Source: Lepidodermella squamata
Lineage: Eukaryota; Gastrotricha
Assembly (NCBI GenBank): GCA_047495785.1
Contig: JBLDXI010000032.1
Coordinates: 1 to 64,000 of the forward strand
Reading direction: 5' to 3'
Length of the DNA: 64,000 nt
Part shown: positions 23,827 to 35,800 of the stretch, piece by piece
Layout: each line of letters begins with the position of its first letter
How positions within the stretch are numbered: position 1 is the first letter of the stretch
Made by a program: the position numbers and the translations under genes
Notes under the pieces: model-generated
Database searches by the model: none
What the model saw: the letters and a program-made list of their open reading frames with translations, nothing else
Told to the model about the DNA's origin: nothing

Positions 23827-26800
23827 TTATTTCGCTGAATTAATTCCCAATTTTTCGCGGAAATTACGGGGTCGTATAGCATAATTCTTTGGTGCCCGGT
23901 ATCCGATGGGCTTTCTGCCGGCCCTCTGAGGGCGGGAGCCGCCGACATTGTAAAGGCGCCGGCCAACAGCCGTGCTTTGAGTGCGAATCAAGGCGCCGCG
24001 ATTGTGGCCCGTCGTCTTCGACAGGCACTTGGCCAGCCAGGATTCAGTTGAAAGCGGTCCATTTTCGGCAACAGTAACCCAACGCTGACTGAACCGGTCA
24101 ACTTGGCGTAAAAGGCCCTTATTACAGCCGTTGCGTTTCATCAGATCCTCAATTTTGCAGCACGCAGCCTTGAATCGGTCAAGCGAGGCCGCTAGGTCGA
24201 GTTCATCGTTACCAAGACAGCTGGCATCGCCTTCGTCCGGCGCCATGTCTTCGGCAATTTAATCGGAAGGGGAACTTTCGCTGCCAGTAATAATGCACGG
24301 CGGGGGTGAGCGACATGTGATGAAGCCACTAGCGGTTTGATCATCGTTATTGCTATTTATGAGTTCGGTTAAACCCAGAAAATATTGGTCTTCGTACTCG
24401 ACCCCAGTAGCAATGAAAGCCAACAGTTTCTTGACATCGACAGTGGCGATAACAAGCCGACTGGGCGGCAACGGAACGTTACTCACAGCCGCAACATCAA
24501 CCTAAAAAGTCGCAAAATTAAATTCCCAAAATGTTCGCCACAATAAAATTATAAATTTAGCCAATCTACCTTAATCTGATTAGATGAATTTGGGGACAAA
24601 TTTTACCTGATTCGTGAAAAATTAATAAATATTGTTATTCAATTTTCGAATTTTTTAATTCATTTAAATCAATTTTCCAAATATTAAAAAATCCTCCATG
24701 TTTGCAAAAAAATTATTTAAAATAAATGTTTACCAAGTGCTTGCAAAACCGGCCTTTGCTTCCGTAAGGGCAAGTGCATAGCCATGCAGATAGATTCACT
24801 GTGTAGATGGCGCCTTTTTCAGTCTTGATCTCGAAGACAGTGTTGTTGCTGCTTGTCTCCAATATTTCGGCGATGCCAGCATCCTTGTAACGGAGCCATT
24901 CCGTTTTTAAATCTTGCCGACCATTGGCGATTTCTAACAATTTTTTCGAATAAAAATCGTCGAATTTTTGGGCTAAGAAGTTCGCCAAGGCCGGTGGGTT
25001 GAATGCGCGGACGCGGCACAAAATCACATCCTTGAGTATTCCCACACACCTGAAAATGAAATTAAAAATTGAAAAAATAGGCGTCTTCTTTTTCTCAAGT
25101 AGCTTGATCTTAATTGGCAATTAATGCAACAATATAAGTATGCCAGTTGAGGCTGAAAATTAAGCAAATTTGACCTACCTTTCGACGACATTGTTAGTCA
25201 TGTGTCCATGGGAGTAGGCATTACGAAAAGCGGCGACAAACAGGCGAGACCTCTGAAGTAGGCAAAGTACGTGTAAGCGCCAGTTGATATATTTCGAAGT
25301 GAGCGGCGAATCCAGTAGAGCGCGGCGCGCTGTTTCGTATTCGTCTTGCGTTTGAGAAAAAACTAGATTCTGGAAAACTGAGAAAAAAGATATTTCCTGA
25401 CATTCTCATGAGTTCATACATACGCTGCAACAACTCGGGAGCATCTTCTGACGAAATCTTGTGCTTTTTTTCAACTAGCCAACGCCAGAGCGCTTGTAAA
25501 ATGTGAAAGGCACAAAATAGGATTGTAGCATTGACGAAAACTGATTTCAAAGCTTCTCGCTCGGCGTCGCTGTCGTCCGTTAGAAATAATTTCGGTTCGA
25601 TGCCATTCAATGCGCGCTTGAAGGTGCTGAAGGCCAATCTACAATTTCATTATTATTCATTAAGGTAGACCACATTTTTTTATGAAAATTTTATAATGGA
25701 GAGGCGCTAAATATATTTAGGTGGATTTTTCGGGGCAGCATGAGGCAAAAAAAATTCTGCTTCAAATTTTTCCTCCCGAATTTTTCTACTATTATTTACC
25801 AATTTTTTTTTTAATTTTATACATCCATTAAAATTTTAAAAAATTCTCTTATTGAATTCGTGTAACGACATTTCAGAAATTTTGCTCTTAAATGTCGCGA
25901 CAATTCAGAACACGACACTTCCGAAAATTAATTAATGATTTTTCTGAGCGTCATTTCAGAACACGAGGCGTCATTTCAGAATGAAAAACTCAGAAAACTC
26001 CTTGGAAATAATTATTCGGAAAACTCAGAAAACTCAGAAAAATATAATAATTAACTCAGAAAACTCAGAATAATTTTATTCGAGTTTCTGACTGCTGAGG
26101 TCTGACTCTGACCAGCTCTGACGCGGTGAATCGAGCGCCTAATTATGGACATTCGAAACTGTCCAAATCAGAGACCCAGCATGATTTCGGACGTCCGTAA
26201 CAGGGATGTCCGGATTCAAGTCGTGTCCAAACTCAGAGCCCACACGCCATTTTCTTTTCAGCAACATTATGTGACCACTTTAAAGGCGGGAAAAAAGCCT
26301 TTCTCCTATTGGTTCATTCAAATAAACGCGGGTGATTCAAACTGTATTTTTTATTCAAAATAAGAGCTGTTTTTTGCCTCGAGATGCACGTGCGTAATAA
26401 TCAATAAAAAATCGTAAGGATTGGAAAAATCGATGGAAGCAACACATGAAAGACAAAGATATTATCTACTTGAGTGATACGCACCATGTGAAGCGCATTA
26501 TTAAGTAAGTTTAACAATAACGGAGGCACAACGCGAGAAAACCGATATCACAGGTTATATCCAGGCATTCTAGTATAAAAACAACAAAGAAACTCAACCA
26601 CACATAATTTTCAGAAGTAGCAGAAATTTTCACGGAACTGTTAGTTGAAATCCCTCAAATTTTATATAATTTTATATCATTTTATTGCCAAGTCATCAGG
26701 CTTACGGCCGATTATCATTCAAGTCGAGGTAAATGTCATAATCTGAATTTTTGATGAGCAAACTGACACTGTGTCACTACAAAAACTGAACATTGAAAGC

Positions 26801-29800
26801 TAGACGCCAGTCAGTAAGTCGGTGCACTACGAAATAATGGACCTGAGAGATAAATTAATCATCAAGTGAGATTTGATATAAAATGCAGATCTCTGCGCAT
26901 TTAGATAATCCTCTAATCATTTCAGACGCTCCGCCAGAAAACAGCCAGAGTATTCATTGTTTTTGATTTTTTACTTCTCTTCTAATAGATACTCTAATAC
27001 CGTAATTACTATATTCGGAAAAAATTCCTCAATTTTATATTTCAAAAATTCATATCGTTTCTAACTATCGTTTATATAGCTGTTTCTAAAATAATGTCTC
27101 AAATAAAAATGAATATTTTGGCTGTTCTCCGGCAGAACGTCTCAAATTAGGTGGAAATAATTAAAATTAAATTGTCTTTTGACCGAATAAATCAGCGCCT
27201 GCGGCGGGTGGCGTCAGGTACGCGACGTTCGCGGCGGTAGGCCGTCAGCTTCGTTAGTACCGCGGAATGCGAACGGGTTCCGAAGCACCGCCAAAAATCA
27301 AAATCGTCTTCAAGGGCGAAGTCGTCGATCGACTCGAACGAGATGGCATCATGCTCGCCGAGCCAGTCGAGGTAGCGATCGAACGCCGTGTATTCTGCGT
27401 CGCTGTAACGTGTTCCAGGTGCGGGAAGCCCGGATGCCCCTTTTTCGGGCCGCTTCGAACGGCGTGGCGTTGCGGCGTGCTGTTCGTCAGGGAAATGGCG
27501 ACTGGCCGGAGGGGCCGGCTGACGTTGGCTGCTGGCCAGGAGGGCGCTCAAGAAGGCCTGGTATTCCCGGGGCAATACAGGCTGGTTCGGGGGCGAAGTT
27601 GAAGTAGGCGCGGAGCCGGGTGTCGGGGCAGATCCAAGTGGCGGCGCAAACGACACACGCCCAGGTGACTTCAACACCGACTTGACTGGGGATTTGCAGG
27701 TCCTGGTCGAGTTGAAGTCGATCGTCATGTCGATTGCTGCCGGGACGGGCGGGCCAACAGATATCCGCAGCTCCGCCTGGCCGTTGATGGCGTCGACCAG
27801 CTCAGACTCCTCTGTGAGGAGAAAGTCGTCATCGCCGTCCCGGTACGACAGTGAAAAATCGCTGGTGAGGCGAAAACTGGCGCCGATTTTTCCGCGAAGA
27901 GAAACCAGCGAATCAAGTTCGGCCGCCGGAAATATAATAATTTTTGCGACGGAGCCGCAAAAAACTTTTAGCTTGACCATATTTTGATAAAATAAGGCGA
28001 AATTTCTAAAAAACGGCGAATATTTAAAGAATTGCAATGCAAACTAATTTAAAGATGGATTTAGAGATGATGAAGTAAGTTGAAGAGGTAAGTTAAATTT
28101 GGCGGTAGCGGAAGCGAATACGAACAGCTCCAATTGATTTAGATTCGTCCCTAATTTTTTGATCTATCAACTAACAAATGTTCAGGTACGTTGAAAGAAC
28201 TCACGTGCGATACCATCTGAGAAAAAAAGGATAATCGCTAACTAAAAACTGTCGGTTTAGGCCTGACAAGTCGCCGCAAACATCGCACATTTCTTCGTAG
28301 CTTATAACCATTCGACGGCGGATAGATCCAAATCTAATGCGAGATTTTGTGAAAAATTGATAGATGAGTAAGAAACTACCGAGAAAAATGTCTCATAAAA
28401 CTACGACGCGATGAGATAACTTCAATGCTAGCAGCGCGAGAGTTGTCCACGCGAAATCGTCGAAGCTTTCTACGGCTAGACAGAAACCTACAGAGGGCAA
28501 TTCGGATGTGGCTTATAATGTCGACGTCTTGTGTCATTATCAATAGCAATAAAATTACTAAAATCGATTTTGCGTTTAGGTATCAGGTAAAATATGGATG
28601 TACCGAATAATAATATTCCTATCGGACAAGATGTAAATGGACAACCAGCAATTTTGCGCTACACGCGGGTTATCAGGCCGAAGCTGAAGTTTGTGGGACG
28701 CAAGCCGTATTCCACGCTGTGCCGCTGGCAGAAGGTGACAAGAGCCAAGGAAGCAATTAAAGTGATACTGGACGGTGTTAAAAGCAGCGCGGCTTTTCGC
28801 CATTATTTGGGAGATCAGGAAGTGGAAAGCATGACAATGACGATGCGGCTCAAAGACGTTGGAGAAGTATCAGTTAGCGTCCCACCAGGTGAAAACGTGG
28901 AAATCACCAAAAATGATTTGTGCAACAGGTGAGTATGAGTTAGCATAAATAATATTTAAAAAAAGTATCGCAAACAGGGTCGCGGAAGAGATGGCAGATA
29001 AAATTGTTTCTTCGAGAGCGGCATTGCCAATTGCAAAAACGGTCGGAAATGAGAATATCTCGCGACGAACGCTGCGTAAAGCGCGGCGATCATTGGCAAC
29101 TATGCTAGATATACTGAAGGTCCCAAGCGGTAAATATTATGAATTATACACATTCCAGATAAAAATGTCCTTTGAGTAGATGCTGAAACTGAAAAAGGCG
29201 TTCGCATTAGCTTGCGCGAATATCTGCCGAAATGGGTGGAAATCGGTTATTTGAGCACAGAACAAATCAATGAAATACGCTTCCAAGTTGATGGCACACC
29301 CGGACGCACAGACGTCAGTGACGGTTGGGTACAAGCTACTATGTGCTTCGCTGATAAAAAAGATAAAATTGGCCTGGAAGAAGAATTCCAGATGCTCATT
29401 TATGAGGGCAAGGAAAGCTACGAGACTGCGCGCGAATATATTCGCCCAGTAGTCGACGAGGTTGTGGAATGGGTGTTGAACGGCGTGGAACATGACGGGA
29501 AAAAATACAACTTTAAATTGATACTTTGCTGCGATTATCCAATGATGGTTTGGCTATTAGCATGCGGGCATCATAGTGCTAATTTCGGCTGCTTGTTCTG
29601 CACGAAAAACTTTGTCACAGGTACAGAAGGCGAACTCAGGCGCTACGATTTGGTGGAAGATTTGTTAGCAAACTTGAATGAACGCGAACGATGCGAACTA
29701 GGCTGGCACGCCACATTTTTGCCCTTAATTCAGTTACCACCGCACCTATTTGAGATCGTGCCCTGTGACTTGCACCTCAAAATCAACATAACTGAGTGTG

Positions 29801-32800
29801 AACTTATAGCGGTATGATAAGACATTTGAAACAAAACAATATAATCATCATAACTTTAGATCCTGACGAAGTTACGCGAGGTGCATTTAACTACAGCCTA
29901 TGAAAACGTTGTCGCTGTTATTAAGCGCAGCAGTAAAAAGCTAACTGTCTCGACGCCAAAAGAAGCGAATCAGAAAATCGCGATAAAGCGAGCGAACCAC
30001 CACGCAACAACTGAGGTAATTTTCAAGTAATTATAAGTGAGCATGAGTGAGAACTTACAATTCGCAGGCTTTGAAGACCCTTGCAAAGAATGGATCCCTC
30101 ATGCAATACCTTGGTGAAGACTGGGAGGTCGAGATGGTTAAAGGCTTGTATGGCCGGGACATCGCAGTATTTGAAAGATGGCTGCAAAAGCATAATGTTG
30201 TTGTACGAAAAGATTGGACGCTGGATGAGGTTCGACGTAAGGCGCTGGAGAGAGGGTTTGAGGAAAAAGTATGCTAATTTGCTCTAACGATAATAGCTAG
30301 AGAATGGTCATATATCTTTGAAGAGACGGACTGACTTGCGAGCATTTTTGAACAATTGTGACGAGCTGTTGCTAAGTACGGGGCGAATTTTTGAGCGCAT
30401 CGAGAAGAACGATCTAGCTGGCGACCCAGAAGCAGATTTCGAGGTCTTTGAGCGAAAATTTGTGGCAGTTGTGGGGCACTTAACCACTTATGCACATGGT
30501 AACAGTTTAAAATGCGAAAGTCAATGATTCGTAACTATAAATTCATTCGTCTAGTCACATCAACACATGTTCTCCCCTTGTTGATGAAGGGTATCAACAT
30601 CCATGCGCTGTCGGCAGACTCAATGGAATTGCGACAAAAGCTTCTAAAGAGAATAGTGAGGATGACGTGCGCGGCACTTCCTGAATCACTACCACGTCAA
30701 GTGATGCAGGTTTATGTCATGCGCCTTCAAAAATATTGGGCGGCCAAAAAAAAAGAAACATTAAACTGAGAATAGTAACAATCTCAAACTGTTTATTGAA
30801 CGTTTGATTTCATGATTGTAGTTGTAAAAGTTGCAAAAGGTACCAAAGTCATGCAAGTAAAAATTGATGTGATCGACAACGATTGTCAGATTTCACAATG
30901 GCGGGTTTAACTTTCAATCCCTTACTGTTTGGCAAGTCCAGGTGGCGCCAGCTATTTCAAAATCACCAGTTGCCGCAAAATTTTCACAGTTACATATAAA
31001 GATTATGTTTTATTAGTTGAAATAAAAAAAAAATTCATTATTTCAAAAATTAAAAAATCATTGTTTGAATTTGCCGCGGTTTAGATCGCCCACCAATCAA
31101 AACCGTTTGTTGAAACCCTACTTGCGGGTGGTCACATAATGAAGAGTTAATTTTCAAAAGTTCACATTATCACTGTCCGATTTGAAAAACTTTCTGAAAT
31201 CGGAGCACCTAATTTCAGACGTCGAAAACTGGTGACTTTCATTGTTTAAATGTGTCCGGTGTATGAGGCAATGTCCGAAATTGGAGCCCACACGCCACCC
31301 TTAACGCGATTTTAGTCAGTGTTCAATTTTTCAATTTTTGAAAATTTTTTCCTCGCTAACAGTCGATTAATTAGCGCCCAGTTAGGCTTATGGAGCAGCA
31401 ATCTTTCCACCCCGCTCAGCAATCAAGGGACCGACATGGACGCTTGTTGAAGATATACGATGGCCACAAATATCGGTATTACATCGATTTTTGTTAACAC
31501 CCTAGATATTTCGCTTGCTATTAATATCTCATATTCCCGAGTCAGTGTTTGTAAAGTTCAACATAAAGAGGGGAGGCAAGGGTTTATCTAGCCTTTAAAA
31601 ATTAGGGTTGGGCAGTCGCGAAATGGGGTTAAAAATTGGCAGCTCAAAAAAGCCAAAAAAGCTCGAAATTTGGGGATACCAAATCTTGAGGGTGGTTGGG
31701 GGTAAGCTGAAGTCGGCTCGATAAACCCTTGTGGGAAGTGTAAAGAAGTTAAAAGGGCTAGCATTTTCTTCAATTTTTATCAAGACTCTTGGCTTTTTTG
31801 TCTTAGTGAATTTGTTCGAATTCAATCGAATTAAAGGGGCAGTTGATCGACGGTTTTTTATCATGACGCTCGTTATTTACTCTAACAGAAGTTTAAAATT
31901 AGAGAAGGTCTAAACAATGGTTGACATTTAAGAATATGTTATCGATTTCCTAAGGTTTCTTCGCATTCGTCACGATGGATTAATGACTTGGCATTGTTGC
32001 AAGCCAAAAACTGACGGTACTAGCTGCACTGCTAAGATCACGACATCACCTGAGCCCCCGTTTGAAATCATGAAAAATGATGCTAGTTCACACGCTTAGA
32101 TCTTGAACTAAATCCCGACAATAAAAGACACGCGTTTTCTTTCTTTGAGCTTCCAATTGATTGAGTTTCTTCGACTAAATATCAAAAAATAAACACGGTT
32201 TTTTCTTTGAATTATAATTGAATTTGGAAAATGCATAGTTTTTCATTATGAAATTTTTTGCCCTTCTTGTGATTGTCGGGGCTTGCGTGATTTGGCATGA
32301 GGGCCTCATTTCCGGTTGCCACATCTGCCGAAGTACCACAGCAGTGAAGCCGGTTCGCCTTCAATGCGGACACGTATGCTGCAAGCCCTGCATTGTACAA
32401 TGGTTTAGAACAAAAGGGATTAAGCAATGTCCCTGTTGTAATAAAATCTCCAAAAAGAGAAAAATCAAGGTATAACATTATTATTTAAGATTTTGCCCAA
32501 AGTGAGTTTTGTCGATCAAGACTGTGTTTTTGTTCAACGAGCAAGACTACAACGGCGATGATACATTTGACAGCGATCCGCCTTCTCCAACTAGGCGATC
32601 AAGGTCATCGTCGTCGACTTCATCCTCATCACCTTCTCGTAGCACTGTGTCCTCCTCTGAGTCTGACAGGCCGCTGGCAGATTTCGTTGTTGAACCAGGA
32701 AGCCAGAATGTCGGTCGTGGTCGCGCGTCTGGGCGTGGCCGTGGTCGGCCAAGGGGCAGTCGGGCGACTAGGGTTGCAACGAGGGCTGCTACAGGAAGAG

Positions 32801-35800
32801 GCAGGGGATTGCTAGACTTCGTTCCGCCAGAGCCAGAGCGTTCAGTTACCGCCGCTCCATCATCTTTCGAACCAGGGAATTTCGAGCCTAGCCAAGAAGA
32901 AAATCGTCCTCAGACTCAGGCTTCGTTCGCAGCTGGGGCGTTTCGCGACGATCATTTACTCGGGATTGCCGCAGGGGGCTTCGACGATGATGATCTTCCG
33001 CCTCTTGATGAGGACAGAGATGATGTTTTCGCACCAAATCCTCACCCATCTAGTTTGCAACCCAGTAGGGATGACGCATTTGCTATACCGCCTATACCGC
33101 GTCAGAGCTGGTCAGAGTCAGACCTCAGCAGTCAGAAACTCGAATAAAATTATTCTGAGTTTTCTGAGTTAATTATTATATTTTTCTGAGTTTTCTCAGT
33201 TAATTATTATATTTTTCTGAGTTTTCTGAGTTTTCCGAATAATTATTTCCAAGGAGTTTTCTGAGTTTTTCATTCTGAAATGACGCCTCGTGTTCTGAAA
33301 TGACGCTCAGAAAAATCATTAATTAATTTTCGGAAGTGTCGTGTTCTGAATTGTCGCGACATTTAAGAGCAAAATTTCTGAAATGTCGTTACACGGATAA
33401 AAAGCATGGATTTACGTGAATCACAACAGCGGAATTGTTTTTTATTACACTACTTGTTATATAGTATTGTGTTGTCCAAGATGATAGACGTGAAAAAAAC
33501 AACAACTTTGCCGTATAATATTCTGACAGAATGTACAGCGCTTTATATATATTATGCAAAACAATGTATGTATTGTTGCGATATCATTACCTTAGTTGAA
33601 AAATCCCTCACGGTCAAAACTATTTTCGTTCAGGCGCGTAAGAGTAAAACGTCTACGGCGCATGAAATCACCGCTCATAGCGCAGCACTAGCGGTGCTCA
33701 TTTTCACCGTCGATCGTAAAGAGAAGTACTAGCGGTGCTTCATTAACCGTCGAGGGAGTCAATTGAGGCTAGCAATTCAGCAATGCTAACCAAGTCGGTG
33801 CTCACTTTCACCGTCCATGACGTAGAGCATCACTAGCGGTGCAATATCACCGCACGGAGAGTCGTTCACGGGAAGCGAGCCGGCATAACTAACCTAGTCG
33901 GTGCTCATTTTCACCGTCGGATGCGTTTCCAACCAGAGTACTCAGCCGTGCGGAGAACACCGTCGCTAAAAGAAGCCGCAGTGACTGCTTCTGCTAATAC
34001 CAGTTCAGCGGTGCATGAAATTACGATTCGAGAAAAAAGTGCCGTTTTCTATATGGACTACTGGGTTCTAATGTAAGTACCTACGGTGTTTCGTTCGGGT
34101 TGTTTTTCCGCGCGGTCGACGTTTTATTCTTTGTTCAACTCTGGTGAGTGGTCCCATGTAGCTGTATTTGTTGGTATTATTAAAAGAACCACTTGGTATG
34201 TATTCACTTTTTATTGGATAAGATGGTGGGTGCAGTTCTGGTAATATACTTGTTAGGTTATTTGTTGCAAAATCAATAATTCCTTTACCTGCTAATAGTT
34301 CTTTTTTGCCCATATAATTATATTATATGGTTAATAAAAATATTTTTATCGTTTTTATTCTTTTATTGATTTGGCATCCTTCATTCTGAAATAATAAACC
34401 AATATTAAATAGTAATCAATAGCAATAATCACTGAACAATCGAATAACTAATAATACTTAGTGACGTAATCAACAATGTTGTTTAACAACAAATAAATCA
34501 TCATATATTTGAATACAATGTGGTTTTCGTGTGTCTTTATCATGTCTTTATAAACTTTATCATCTTGAAAATTATAAAAGAAACAGCTGATGTGAATAAT
34601 CCACCAAGTTCCAACCCTAAATTCACGCAAAATCCTATCAGGAGTGCTATCAGGCAAAGTCCAAACAATATCACAGCCCAATTTTCCTTTATCCAATCCT
34701 GAATCGAGCGATTAACTCCAGTTATCGAGCAGCCGAGTCTTTGATAACTGCACCCTCAGAACTCACAGGAACAACATTAATCGGAGTGTCAGTCATCGGA
34801 CATTCGTTGTCAGACTTCAACCGCATTTCAGCGATAATTTGTTCGTACATATCTTCGGGCGTTACGTCTCTTACGGGCTTACCGGCGTTAAGTAATTCAT
34901 CCAATGTCCTCAAATGGATTTCTTGTAATGCCATGTCTATAATTTATATGTTGAATGTGAAATAAACTAAAGGAGTGTAAAAATAACAAATAGGATTACT
35001 CAAAAGGTTTCTTATCTTTTTTTTTTAAATGATATTAATATTTCTTATCATTTCCTTAAGTTCTCACGAAAGTTTCTTATCTTTTACGAAAGTTACAATA
35101 CAAAAGATAAAAACGACAAAACAAGTTTATTAACTTAGTGTGTTCCCACCACGCAAAGAACCAAAAGATAAGGATAATGCACCAACACAAGGAAATATTG
35201 AAATGGATTGATTTTGTGATTTTATTTTTATTATTTTTGTTAGTAGTAAAGATAAAGTGGAATATAAACGTCGTTTTTAAAAATATTTTTATATTTTATT
35301 TTTTCTTTTCGTTAAAATAAAATATAAAAATCAAAAATATTAAAAAATCAAATATTTTAAAATATAAAAAATTTAATAAAAAAATATATAAGAAATTTTG
35401 ATAGAAAAATATTTAAGAATTTTTTGGAAAAGAAAAATTAAAATATAAAAATATTTTTAAAAACGACTTTATATTCCACTTTATCTTTACTACTATAGTG
35501 TTGCAGATCTGGGCTGTCCCTACGATGACCGGGGCGAGAAAAGTTTGTTTCTTTGGGTCCCTGGACATCACTAGTTCAGCATCGCGCAGGAAATTGACAT
35601 ATGTCCTTGGTGCGAGTGAAGCCTGACTGCCTTCATCTCGAAAGTCGCTCGGGATGATACATCTGACCGAGCTGCACGAGCAATCGCTTGCTCTGGAGTT
35701 GGCTGCACATGATTGTGCTGTCGAAGACTCGGAGGGTTTCGACCCTCAATAAGCTGATAAGGAGGATTTGGCCTGGTAAAAAGCCTTGCTTCGCACTCAT

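Noticed and set aside
33689-33920. CRISPR-like array
   Set aside because: Units diverge, spacers vary widely, and the organism is eukaryotic.
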